Below, one piece after another: positions 12,671 through 22,860 of a stretch of DNA of 64,000 nt. A program made the translations under genes and the position numbers. Where the stretch lies: NCBI GenBank assembly GCA_020466095.1, contig CM035808.1:2302190-2366189 (forward strand). The letters run 5' to 3'. The stretch is from Chlorops oryzae (lineage: Eukaryota; Arthropoda; Insecta; Diptera; Chloropidae). Each line of letters opens with the position of its first letter. The first letter of the stretch is position 1. The notes under the pieces are model-generated. The model saw only the letters and a list, made by a program, of their open reading frames with translations, was not told the origin of the DNA and did no database searches.

Positions 12671-12737
12671 GTTAAGCGTAATGGTTAAGACGTTCGCCCA
12701 GCGAAGTGGAGGTCAGCGGTTCAAGGCTCGGCCGAGG
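12671..12737 (+). other. tRNA-like block 2 inside MITE
   Basis: AAGCGTAATGGTTAAGACG and GGTTCAAGGCT are spaced as the A and B boxes of a tRNA. It is nearly identical to 1821-1890, so the block was part of the element before the copies separated. Confidence 0.5.
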
Positions 12738-13311
12738 TGAGAAAATTTAAAGAGATGAAAGAGAAAAAGATTTAAATAGAAACAAATAAATAAAGAAAAA
12801 ATGTAATAATTTAATAAAAAGAAGATTAAAAAAAATTCAAAGCAAAAAATAAATTTTTTTCCCAGTCGCTGGTGACAGTTGATTTAACCGCGAGACAGTT
12901 ATATCAACCATCAGGTAGTTATATCCTTATAGACTGTGTTTGTACTGTTGAATTGACCGCTACTACACATAAGCTAACAATTAACGGTGAACTCGGTTAT
13001 TTTAACCTGTTTTTTCAGTTAATATAACTACCTTTTTCTCTCGGTGTACAAACGTATGGCATCAGTTACAATTAAATCTCTAGTGCCAGTTTAGTGAAAT
13101 CTCCCCCAAAATTAATAGACATTCATGATTTTTAGTGCAGTTTTAGGGCAGAAAATAGGTCAGGGAAATTTTTATGAGACCAAGTTTTTTGTTCTAGAAG
13201 ATTTCAAAATATCATTTTAGATCATTTTTGCCATGTTTTGAGAAATTCTGGTGAATGTTTCACTGGCTTGATATTTTCCGGCATTCCTGCTCTATTGGGA
13301 ACCAGGCATAA

Positions 13312-15327
13312 CTACTCAATTAAAAGTACTAGTTATCTTAAACAATTAAATGAAAAAAGAAATAGATTTTAAATTATAGAAATAAAAGAAATGAAAGAAG
13401 AAAAAAAAAACAAAAATTAGGTACAAACATTTAAAATATGGCAGTCCGAATTTAATCCACATAGTAGTAAAATGTTGCTCCTCCGAGTGATGATAGTCAC
13501 AAAAGCAACGTCGTTCTTGACAGTGGAAATGATGAGAGTCTCGCCGTTGGTGGTAATGATAATGTTGCATTTATAATGAATAAATTAATATCGTTTAGGC
13601 ACATATGGTGAGACAATTATTAACCGGAATTTTTAATTATTTTTATAATTGGGAGTAATTTCCTTTTTGAGTTATTTCTGACGGATTGAAATCGACGGAT
13701 GATTTTCGAGACGAGTAAACATTTTTTCGATTTTCGCCTCAGGTACAGCTACGATTTGAGGGCATTTTCACAGCACAGCATTTTTTTTTTAAATTTATTT
13801 TCATATTAAGTTTGGGTTAAAAAATCAATTTTTTCACTGGAAACTTTTAATTGCTTCATTTTTTTTATTTTCAATTTTTTTTAGAAATCGGCATCCGATT
13901 TTGGTACACAGCTTGAGGTAAAAATCTAAACAAAAAGTGGTGAAATTTTAATTTCATTTTTTTTTTTTATAGCTTTCAAGACGAATTTTCCATTAAAAAA
14001 AAAAAATGGGTCTCATCAGTCACGGATTAGTGCTTTGTTCTCTTCAAAGGTCTAAGCACTAAAGGCTCAGCTCAATCATTGCGATTGCATTTCACTCAAA
14101 TATGAAAAGACTCAAAAATGAAAAGCCAATTAAATGCATTCAATTTCACTCAAAAGAATTCAGTGCTCAAATTCAAACTTAAGCCATAAAAATTCAATCG
14201 AGACTATCCGATTTACCCACACTCCTTTCAAAAAATCCAAGAATTTTTTATTAAAAATTTTGAGTAAATTTTTCTTTTCATCTCAATTTCCGCAGCTTTA
14301 CATATAAATTTCTGCCTGTGAGTGTCTACTGATTGCTGACCCAGTTTTAATTGAAAAAAATTCTTCTTTTTTTTTGTTTTCTTTAGAGAAAAAATATTGA
14401 ATTTCAAATTGAGTCATTTCCTTTTTCCATGCCGCTACTGTTCTGACTGTTTTCGATTCTCGTTCGCGCTTGTCCAAACAATCCATTTTCTCGTTATTGA
14501 GCTTTTGATTGCTTTTTATTTATTTATACGATATTTATTGTAATTACCTTAAATTGTTTATCAACAAATTTTTATTGTTTATGCTTCGGATTGTAATTTT
14601 CTTCATTATTATTTTCTTAATTTAGTTAAATTTTTTATTTATTTGTTTACAAATTGCACTCGAGTAGACAACTAACTCAGAGGAGTGCCAGAGACGAGGG
14701 GAGAGCGCGCGCTCGTTTAATATTTTCGCCTGCCATAACAGGTAATTAGCGCCTTCATGTCTTGCGGCTCCCGACTAACATTAAGAGCAGCACATGTGCC
14801 ATTAAATATTACCACGAAATTGCGGTTTTTATTTGGAAATCAAGTCTGCGATTTGGAGTTATTGTTGAAAATTCGGAAGAATTTTTGATTATGTGCTGAA
14901 AAATGTGTTGAAAGAGAAAATGGTCCGTTGGGGGTCTTTCAGGTTTGAGGAAAGTCAAAATAATATTAACAAGAGTGTCTCAACTCGAGGACTTCGAAAA
15001 GAGATATCGAATAAAAAAAATCAAACAAGTCACATTACTTTCATATCATAATCCTTAAAATCCCACTGGTGCCTCTAGGAACCAACCGACGTATACGTAA
15101 TGAAAGTGCTTATTAATTTTTGAAAAATATCACTCATACGTCGGGTACCTAAACGAATTCTGAGGGCCATGGTTATTGAAAAATAAATGTTTGCCGATTG
15201 TCAGACCTACCGGGTATGGACAATAAATTTCATTAGAATCAGTCTAGCCGTTTCAGAGGAGATTGGTAACAAACACTCCGACACGAGAACTTAATAAATT
15301 AGAATTTAAAAAAAAATTATAGAAATA
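13312..15327. other. non-coding; possible non-LTR 3' tail near 15060-15300
   Basis: No gene supported. The stretch 15060-15300 contains CAGTCTAGCCGTTTCAGAGG and ACAAACACTCCGACACGAGA, phrases that I associate with 3' ends of insect non-LTR elements; this is recall and not proof. Otherwise the sequence is AT-rich, with T or A tracts at about 13780, 13960 and 13996. Confidence 0.4.
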
Positions 15328-15985
15328 CAGTACACTCGGGATAACGTCAACTAATTAAAACCGCGAGTGTTGACGTTTACCAGATTGTTGACGTTTATGA
15401 TTGCCCTCATTTTAGACCAAAATAAAGTTGGAATTATAGTTTTAAACGTTATTTTAGTATCCAAACTAAAACCAACCAGATTATTGAAGTTATGTGGCTT
15501 TAAAGTTGAAGTTGACACTAAGTCCAGAAAAACAATTCTCCCACACCAATGCTGAACTGAAGAAAAAACAATTTTAATGTAGTTTGAAACCCGATTGTAT
15601 GTGCTTTTAGGCAAAATTAAATTAATGGTAAAAATTTGACCCATTGAGGGAAAAATAAACGGTCAAAGTGAAAAAATTCGGAAAAAAATTTTCAATTTTT
15701 TTTTTTTTACTTTGGAAGCCATTTTGGTATGAAAAGTGTCCAATTAACACCCAAATTTTTTATTTTATTCAAAATTCTGGATCGATTACCTTTAATTTGG
15801 TACCCCATATGTCAACGGGAACACCCTGTATACGTAATTCCAGCTAAAATTTTCTATTAAGCAGAGTTTACCTTTTGGAGCTTTTCGGTTTTGTTGACGT
15901 TTTAGAATAGTCAATGTAAATAAAATTGTTTTGACGTTTTGGGGTGTTGACGGAATAGGGGGTTGACGTTATCCCGAGTGTACTG
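15328..15985. mobile_element. 658-bp pogo/mariner-type MITE (CAGTACACTCGGGATAACGT)
   Basis: Terminal inverted repeats of more than 20 bp begin CAGTACACTCGGGATAACGT and end with the exact complement. TA flanks both sides (15326-15327 and 15986-15987). CAGT termini with TA target sites fit the pogo branch of Tc1/mariner. GTTGACGTTT is repeated inside both ends as a subterminal motif (for example 15370, 15387, 15892 and 15960). No transposase frame survives. A partial inverted copy lies at 21256-21491. Confidence 0.88.
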
Positions 15986-17151
15986 TATATAAAAGCAAAA
16001 AAAAAAAAAATAATACATTTATATTCGTTTCGAACATGACCTTTCACACCATCATTTTTAAATCATTTTTTTTTTTGGCACTCTTACTCGGCGCTCACCC
16101 AAAACAAAATAAAGGTAGCTACATTATTTTTGAAGAAAACATTCACCAACGAAATATGCTAAAAAAAAAAAAAATTATTCATTGAATTTCGGTTTCTCTT
16201 TTTCATTTTATTCGTAAATAAAAAATTCATGAATTCACACTCGAATCAGATAAGGCGACAGTTTGTTGCTACAAGTAAAAACATGCCATGAATCGAAAGG
16301 TCTAAAATGGATGTTTTTTTTTTTAAATACATATTTTTATTTGTCAGTCATTCGTATTGGAATTCGTTATTTAATAAAACAAATTTTTCATTTTTCGTTT
16401 CGTTTCGTTTCCTTTTTTTTTTTTGATTCTTCTACCTTTTCTTCCGAAAAAAAAACAAAAACTTCATGGCTCATAGCGATTGAGAATTCTTTGGCGAAAT
16501 AATCCGCCGCCTATGATTGACTGATTTACCTTCAAATTGAATCTTCCAACTCGTTTCGTTCGACTCTCAAAGACAAATCTCAAAAAGCCAGTGTCATCGC
16601 CTTCTACTATGCCGAAAAAAAAAAATAAACACAAAATAAAAAAATTAAAAAAAAGAACGTGTTGCCAAAGTCGTTGACTGGATTTCGCGCATTGATTATG
16701 TGTAAAATAAAAACGCAAAGAGAACCAAAGAAAGAAAAAAAAAACAAAACATACATATTTTTCTTTAAGAAAATTAGCATAAATTTATTTATTTGGTTTT
16801 TTTTTCAATATTTTTTTGCGACCTTTCCGATGAGGAAGAGGAAAGGCATCACAGGCCACGGAAACTTGTGCAAATTTGCATACAATTTTAGTAGTTGGCA
16901 GCACTCGAACATTTTTTTTTTTTTTTTTTAAAGCTAATTTCATTGTACACGACGACTCAATGCCAGATGAAATGAAATCATAAAAAAATAAAACACAAAA
17001 AATCAAGTGAAATAATTAAATGCAAAAATTTTAAAATTCGAATCGTGACCAACCGAACGACAATATCATTTTGGCAAAATATTTTTTATACCTACTTATA
17101 AGCAACTATAAATTTGCACTCAATACAAATCAGAGATAAAAAAAAATATAT
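15986..17151. other. non-coding, no gene seen
   Basis: AT-rich sequence with homopolymer tracts (about 16005-16018, 16158-16172 and 16912-16929). Frames here are poly-Phe or poly-Lys translations of these tracts. Confidence 0.6.
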
Positions 17152-17309
17152 TTAACCTTTTCACACTTTTTCTGGGTTCAAATATACGAAAAAATTCTTT
17201 AATAAAGTTCAAGGAGGGATCTATCAAATTAGATGAGAAATCGAATTTTTGAAGAATTTTTGATATTTCTTTGAGATGTTTTTTTCCCCAATGGGAGTTA
17301 AAGGGTTAA
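17152..17309. mobile_element. piggyBac-type MITE with TTAA ends
   Basis: The left end is TTAA-CCTTTTCACAC. A right end AGTTAAAGGG-TTAA lies at about 17297-17309, and a further end GGCAGTGAAAGGG-TTAA at 17422-17438. As at 10954-11370, there are two right ends for one left end, which suggests a nested or partly duplicated element. The interior is AT-rich. Confidence 0.6.
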
Positions 17310-17583
17310 ACTTTTTCGTAAGCTTGAATTTCCTTTGCGAAAAATACTCAGAATCTGAAATATTTTTTAAAACAAAGTGAAAAAAGTGTCAATTGTAAAA
17401 AAAAGTGGCAGCACTTCCAATGGCAGTGAAAGGGTTAATCTTTTTTTTCTTTGCAAATTTAAAGCTTTGGTGCGAAAAATAATGAAAATCGGTTTGAAAT
17501 TAATCATTATAATACAGAGAGAAAAAATTACAATTAAATAAAAAAGGTGGCAACACTGAATTGACACAAATTATTCACGATTG

Positions 17584-17795
17584 TCATAGAATCCGATAGC
17601 TGTCGGAATTGGAATTTTAGTCGACTGAATTTTCATATATATGTATATCTGATAGAGAGCCGGATAAAATAAGGTTGTGTGCAATTAAGAACCGATAATG
17701 GTTCCGATTCAACACCAAAAACGACAAAATTTTTTTAAATTTCGATAGATTTTAATTCCGATTCCGGCCCCTATCGGATTCTGTGACACACCCCT
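17584..17795. mobile_element. putative MITE (GTCA-AGAATCCGATAG ends)
   Basis: The left GTCATAGAATCCGATAG and the right CTATCGGATTCTGTGAC form an inverted pair of about 17 bp with one mismatch, and the similarity continues inward (GTCGGAATTGG against CCGATTCCGGC). The target duplication is unclear. The right end is included in the direct duplication that follows. Confidence 0.5.
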
Positions 17796-18099
17796 GATTG
17801 ATGAGTTCACTTAAAAGATATCGATGCCCAGGGCGCGGACGAATGAGAACTGAAACGAGATCATACGCATGAATAGTCTATCTTTCTACGATCCGCTATT
17901 TTTCTGACCTTAACTGTAATTTTTTAATTCGTGTTTTAATTCCGATTCGGCCCTATCGGATTCTGTGACACACCCCTGATTGATGAGTTCACTTAAAAGA
18001 TATCGATGCCCAGGGCGCAGACGAATAACTGAAACGAGATCATACGCATGAATAGTCTATCTTTCTACGATCCGCTATTTTTCTGACCTTAACTGTATA
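17757..18099. repeat. 184-bp direct duplication (two copies)
   Basis: TCCGATTC at 17757 and again at 17941 start two copies that stay nearly identical through GATGCCCAGGGCGC, GAACTGAAACGAGATCATAC and TCTGACCTTAACTGTA. The second copy has small deletions (AATGAG is lost after GACG). This looks like a recent tandem duplication that took the right end of the putative MITE with its flank. Confidence 0.9.
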
Positions 18100-18443
18100 T
18101 CTGTTCTTTTGTTATGACTGGAGACAATGAATTGAACAAGAAAAATCAAACCTTCCGCCACACACACACACACACACAGTCTTTGTTTGGCATTACGAAA
18201 GCGGATTTATTTGAAATGAAACTGATTTTATGGCGACGAAATGTTGACAACCCATCGATTCCCAGTATTCATGCATAACTGTGCTTATCGAACACGACCA
18301 GCTTCGAAACGGAAAAAGGAAATATGGAAATATGGAAATGCAAAAATGCATTATTAACTGCTTCTAATGAATTCAAGATTAGCATATTGAACAACGCTTT
18401 TTGAAAAGCTTCAATTTCTCATCTGATATGCCGATCAACGGGA
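18100..18443. other. non-coding with (AC)n
   Basis: No gene seen. (CA)n lies at 18159-18178; the remainder is unique-looking. Confidence 0.55.
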
Positions 18444-18565
18444 TTAACCCTCTAATTTTGGGTAGAAAAGCATGACGCTGAAATAATTATTATTAGTTTT
18501 TTTTTTTTTTGTAATTTGTTTGAAAAAAGTCCGTCTAGAGACGGAGCCGGGAATTAGAGGGTTAA
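18444..18565. mobile_element. 122-bp piggyBac-type MITE, perfect ends
   Basis: TTAA-CCCTCTAATT on the left and AATTAGAGGG-TTAA on the right are exact inverted repeats inside TTAA target sites. A subterminal palindrome GTCCGTCTAGAGACGGAG lies just inside the right end. The same subterminal word occurs in opposite orientation just inside the left end of 28664-29574, showing that the two belong to one subfamily. No coding sequence. Confidence 0.88.
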
Positions 18566-18670
18566 AAGTCACTCTTCTGGGAAGCATTTTTCAATGAATT
18601 TTCAAGAAAATTGAAAGGAAAAGAGTTTAAAATTCGAATCAAGTCATTGAAACGTTTATATTTTCTCCTT

Positions 18671-18807
18671 TTAACCCTTTCACGACTAAGGGAGACATTT
18701 TTGCATCAATATGGGTTACGATTTAAAGCGATGTTATAAATAGTAAAAGATATAAATCATTAAAGTTATGTGGTGAGAAATTTATATCTTAAGTGTTAAA
18801 GGGTTAA
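18671..18807. mobile_element. 137-bp piggyBac-type MITE
   Basis: TTAA-CCCTTTCACGACTAAGG on the left and AGTGTTAAAGGG-TTAA on the right. The interior is AT-rich. Its similarity to 39635-39772 (central AAAG...TATAAAT...ATTAAA..TATGTGG-like region) suggests the same subfamily. Confidence 0.75.
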
Positions 18808-19234
18808 ACATGGAATTATCTCAAGAGAAGGTCAATTTCATTTATTACTTCATATAGGTTCGATTCGACTTGTTTCTGTTCCAATTTTTCTACTTTGTTC
18901 TAAAATTTCTAAAAATTTTTCCTTTGAAGAATTTCAAAATATTTTTTATGCAGAGACGTTCATCAAATTATTTCGCGAAGGGGATTGTTTTTTTTTTACT
19001 TTATATTATTTTATATTAAAACTGTATATGGTTCGAATTTAATGTGACTCTTTTTGATTCCTCGAATTTCTGAAGAGGTTTGAACCCCCAAAATTACCCT
19101 ATGCATACCATCTGTCCAGTTTAAGACGTTCTTTTCGATTTTTTTCAAAATTTTTCATATAAATTTTTTTCACTGCTTGACAGCTGTCATAAATTTGACT
19201 TAAAAAACTTTCATAAGGACTTCAATTTGAAAGT

Positions 19235-19328
19235 TTAACCCTTTAATTGCTACATTTCAACGGAAATTTTATAAAAAAACTGAGATTTTCGTGTACATTT
19301 AAGGTTAGTTTGGCAACGAAAGGGTTAA
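19235..19328. mobile_element. 94-bp piggyBac-type MITE
   Basis: TTAA-CCCTTTAATTGCTACA on the left and GGCAACGAAAGGG-TTAA on the right give inverted ends with the same GCC/GGC step seen in the other copies. A further degenerate end, TAGTGAAATGGTTAA, lies at about 19443-19457. Confidence 0.7.
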
Positions 19329-19807
19329 ATCGTATGCAAAAACTAATAATTTCTTTGCCAAAAAATGATTTCAAATATAAAGCGAAATTTTGAACAAAAA
19401 AAAAATTATTTTTTTTTGCGTGAACATTTGAGAATCATTCGGTAGTGAAATGGTTAAACTTTCAAAAAGTTTAATTTAATTATTAATTGTCTGCGACATT
19501 TTGAGAGCCGTCTTTCCTTGAGAAACTTGAATCGAATGGACTTGCCTCCATTTTTTTTTTTCTCAAAAATTATCTTTTAATCGATATTTCAAGCAATAAA
19601 ATCAAAAGCTTCTTGTCATAAAATGAGTGCACAAAAAACTTTATCGAATTAATTTAAAAAAAAAAATCGAAATCGAATCTACTTCGGAGTTGTAAAAACG
19701 ATTTTCAATTTGTTCAATAAAATTTATGATCTCCTCAAAGTCAAGTCAATTCTCGCTCGAATCGAACGAAAATTTATGCACTCGAACGAGATCGGAGGGA
19801 AGCACTT
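19329..19807. other. non-coding, no gene seen
   Basis: AT-rich unique-looking sequence, apart from the degenerate MITE end near 19443-19457. Confidence 0.55.
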
Positions 19808-19945
19808 ATGCCTGGTTTCCAATAGTGCGAGAATTCCTACAAATAGTCAACAACACAATAATACTCCAAAGATATAGAAGCACTTTCATTGAAATTAGAT
19901 TGTAACTGGTTCCATATATTTGCATCTGTTGAATATTAAGGCATT
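19808..19945. mobile_element. MITE fragment of the GCCTGGTTTCCAATA family
   Basis: TATGCCTGGTTTCCAATAGT, AGAATTCCTACAAATAGTCAA and later AACTGGTTCCATATATTTGC and TTGAATATT match 6178-6338 in order. The right terminal repeat is degenerate or missing. Confidence 0.65.
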
Positions 19946-21217
19946 AAGAAGAAAATTTCATGTAAATTGACTCTTGAAATTTATATTTTCGAGTGTTAAT
20001 TTAATGAGATATTTAAACGGGAAATATATGACATAAATGCAGCATTTCATTGCACTCAACGGCCCAGCGCACAACAAATCATTTTCCGGATATAGGAGGA
20101 GAGAGAAAAATGAAAGGAACGACAAAGAAAACGAAACGAAACGAAAGAACTCAAGGCGTACGCAGCCTATAAATCGCATTCAGACTATGTATGATGACGA
20201 TATGACTTTGAATATTGATAGAGAAGGGTGCACATGAATCTATAAAGAAGAAGATGCTTGGCTTCGCGAAGGCAAGACAAACTGATAGAGAGACGGACAG
20301 ACGGCCGTGTAGAAAAACAAGAGCAATTTGGCACCGATCACGGACTGCAGTCCGCATTATTTCCTATGGACTGCGACACCCAATCGCACACATCGCATCG
20401 CAAAGCATCCCATTGCATCGCATACCGTTCCGACACGGGCCGGCCGGCCGAGCCAAGTAGCCAAATGCCGCAAGCTGAAATATGGCAATGAATGAAGCCG
20501 ATGCAGTCCAAGGCGACAGAGACGATGCCGTTGGACGATGACTGCGATGATGACGATGAGATGACTTACTTGGGCTTTGCCATTTCAGTTGCCAAATAGG
20601 CTTTATTATAGTTTTCGAGTTACAATCTCGAGCCAAGGCAACAAAAAAGGGGGGGGACCGAAAAGGAGAGGAGGACAAAGCAAACAAATAAATTCGTTCA
20701 GGAAAATCGCAAAATATTAAGAAGAATGAGAGAGAAAAGTACTTTTGAAATTTATATTTAATACAGAATTTATGTCTTTTTCCTTGAAATATTCATTTTT
20801 TCATTTTTTCATTCTTTTTTTCGCCATTTCGTCTTTTAATTCGATTTGTGTGCGATAAATCGAAAGGCATCGAAAGAGCGCTGCCTCAGTGTATCGATTC
20901 TCTTATTCTTCGTTATTCGTGCAAAAAAACGATAAAAGTCCAAATGAAAAATTTATTCTCGATTCATTGAATTTGAATTTATTTTAGTGCTGAATTCTTT
21001 GAGCAATATATTCACAGAACTTTGAATTTTTTAAGTCATTTATTTGAAGAATGTATTTTTTTTTTTTTGTCAAAAGATTGGGGATGTTAGTTGAATTTCG
21101 GAGGGAATTTTCTATATTTACAAATAAATATAATAACAATAATTTATAGATAAGCTATTGCCAAAAAGAAGGAATACAAAAAGTTATGTATTCAGTATTT
21201 TGCAGTAAAGTATTTTT
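19946..21217. other. non-coding; CpG-richer island at 20270-20660
   Basis: No gene supported. 20270-20660 contains CpG-rich words (GGGCCGGCCGGCCGAGC near 20437), CATCGCA-type short repeats and frames open on both strands. These are composition effects, though the island could be regulatory. 20741-21220 is AT-rich. Confidence 0.5.
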
Positions 21218-21255
21218 CAGTAGAGTAAGGAGGGGCTAGTTGAGCAATGGCAATA

Positions 21256-21491
21256 CAGTACACTCGGGATAACGTCAACCCCCTATTCCGTCAACATCCC
21301 CCAAAACGTCAACAAATTTTTTTTACATTGACTATTCTAAAACGTCAACAAAACCGAAAAGCTCCAAAAGGTAAACTCTGCTTAATAGAAAGTTTTAGCT
21401 AGATTTACGTATACAGGGTGTTCCGTTGACATATGGGGTACCAAATTAAAGGTAATCGATCCAGAATTTTGAATAAAATAAAAAACTTCGG
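21256..21491 (-). mobile_element. partial copy of the 15328-15985 pogo-type MITE
   Basis: It starts at TA-CAGTACACTCGGGATAACG and follows, in reverse complement, the right-hand 235 bp of the 15328-15985 element, including GCTCCAAAAGGTAAACTCTG and TATGGGGTACCAAATTAAAG. It stops inside the element; the other terminal repeat is absent. Confidence 0.85.
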
Positions 21492-21511
21492 TTTTAATTG
21501 TGAATACCCCT

Positions 21512-21558
21512 ATTGATTAAAAAATTGGTTGTATTTACGCACAAAAGTCTTTCTGTGT
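21512..21558 (-). mobile_element. terminal fragment of the CACAGAAA MITE family
   Basis: About 47 bp matching, in reverse complement, the left end of the 32042-32658 element (ATTGATTAAAAAATTGGTTG, TATTTACGCACAAAAG, CTTTCTGTG). It sits directly beside the pogo-type fragment. Confidence 0.75.
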
Positions 21559-21945
21559 GGTTGAGAATTTTTTGATCGAAAAGTAAAAATTTTGTCAAAT
21601 ATTGGTACGATTTATGATGGCGCGCAAAATGTCATCGAAAATTTTGCGATCGCAAATTTTCCGACCTTCAATGAATGAACCTTAGCAAGCACTTCGCAAA
21701 ATTTATGTGCTTTCCTTTTTCGAATCATAGCTTAATTTCAAGGTTGATAGCCCAATTATTTTTAACGAATAAGCTTTCTCGGATTTGAACTAGAAATTTT
21801 GTTTCTATTAGACCCACACCCTATTCAGAATTAATTCCCACGGCTTGAGAGTCTATATTGCTCAACTTGCCCCGCCCTGTGCTATGGAACTAATTTCTTC
21901 ATATGAGATAGCTAAAAACTTAATGGAAAAAAAAAACTCTGGAAG

Positions 21946-22860
21946 ACACTAGTTGGACTCATGCAGCTTCGCAAATTGTGGAAATGAGAAATCTATGTCA
22001 CTATCAACTGCGAATATTTCATATGAGAAAATTTACTCATAGAGGGAAAAGTTGCGAATGGGGCTACGATTTTGCGAAGCTGCATAAGTACCACTAGTGG
22101 GACTCATGTAGCTTCGCAAATTGTGGGAAATGAGAAATTTGTCACACAACTGTCGAAATTTATATGAAATTTTTACGATGGGAAAAGTTGCGAAGGCATT
22201 TGCGAAGCTGCATGAGTACCACTAGTGGGACTCATGCAGCTTCGCAAATTGTGAGAAATGAGAAATTTGTCACACAACTGTCGAAATTTATATGAAAATT
22301 TACGATGGGGAAAAGTTGCGAAGGCATTTACGAAGCTGCATAAGTACCACTAGTGGGACTCATGTAGCTTCGCAAATTGTGGGAAATGAGAAATTTGTCA
22401 CACAACTGTCGAAATTTATATGAAAATTTACCATGGGGAAAAGTTGCGAAGGCATTTGCGAAGCTGCATAAGTACCACTAGTGGGACTCATGCAGCTTCG
22501 CAAATTGTAGGAAATGAGAAATTGGTCACACAACTGTCAAAATTTATATGAAACTTTACGATGGGGAAAAGTTGCGAAGGCATTTACGAAGCCGCATAAG
22601 TACCACTAGTGGGACTCATGTAGCTTCGCAAATTGTGGGAAATGAGAAATTTGTCACACAACTGTCAAAATTTATATGAAAATTTACAATGGGAAAAGTT
22701 GCGAAGACATTTGCGAAGCTGCATAAGTACCACTAGTGGGACTCATGTAGCTTCGCAAATTTTGGGAAATGAGAAATTTGTCACACAACTGTCGAAATTT
22801 ATATGAAAATTTACGATGGGGAAAAGTTGCGAAGGCATTTGCGAAGCTGCATGAGTACCA
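21946..22860. repeat. 128-bp satellite-like array whose units carry inverted ends
   Basis: The landmark ACTAGTGGGA falls at 22093, 22221, 22349, 22477, 22605 and 22732, giving a period of 127-128 bp and about seven units; the first is longer (about 145 bp) and diverged. Each unit begins ACTCATGCAGCTTCGCAAAT and ends ATTTGCGAAGCTGCATGAGT, a 20-bp inverted repeat. Units are joined by the perfect palindrome CCACTAGTGG. The unit therefore looks like a complete MITE hairpin multiplied head to tail. The frame at minus 22743-23090 is incidental. Confidence 0.93.

Larger units (their letters stand above)
12173..13046. mobile_element. 874-bp TA-flanked MITE with two tRNA-like boxes
   Basis: The ends are CACCGAGAGAAA and its complement TTTCTCTCGGTG, with TA on both sides (12171-12172 and 13047-13048), the Tc1/mariner-type target duplication. 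Just inside both ends lie stretches rich in CAGTTAA/GTTATA motifs in inverted arrangement. The interior holds two tRNA-like promoter blocks (12371-12445 and 12671-12737) and no transposase. A truncated relative is at 1591-2151. Confidence 0.85.
12124..13311. mobile_element. MITE of the GCCTGGTTTCCAATA family, split by a nested element
   Basis: The left part (AAGCCTGGTTTTCAATATCG, GAATTCCTGCAAATATTGC) and the right part (GGCATTCCTGCTCTATTGGG, ending AACCAGGCATA) form inverted ends of the family also seen at 6178-6338 and 19808-19945. The TA-flanked element 12173-13046 lies between them. Removing it leaves a host element of roughly 310 bp. The order of events is therefore host MITE first, TA element second. 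Confidence 0.7.
21218..21885. mobile_element. MITE nest bounded by AGTTGAGCAAT inverted ends
   Basis: The left GGAGGGGCTAGTTGAGCAAT (about 21229-21248) is mirrored by the right ATTGCTCAACTTGCCCCGCC (about 21857-21876). Inside lie a pogo-like fragment (21256-21491) and a CACAGAAA-type fragment (21512-21558), so at least three transposon families are stacked here. Outer boundaries and target duplication are uncertain. Confidence 0.6.

Noticed and set aside
12371..12737. Pair of functional tRNA genes
   Set aside because: Both lack a closed acceptor stem and lie inside a mobile element with copies elsewhere.
15351..15644. 97-codon minus frame inside the pogo-type MITE as a transposase remnant
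   Set aside because: It shows no helix-turn-helix or DDE-type motif and the plus strand is open as well.
21946..22860. CRISPR-like regular array
   Set aside because: Units are 128 bp with no short repeat plus variable spacer structure, and the sequence is eukaryotic. It is a tandem satellite.
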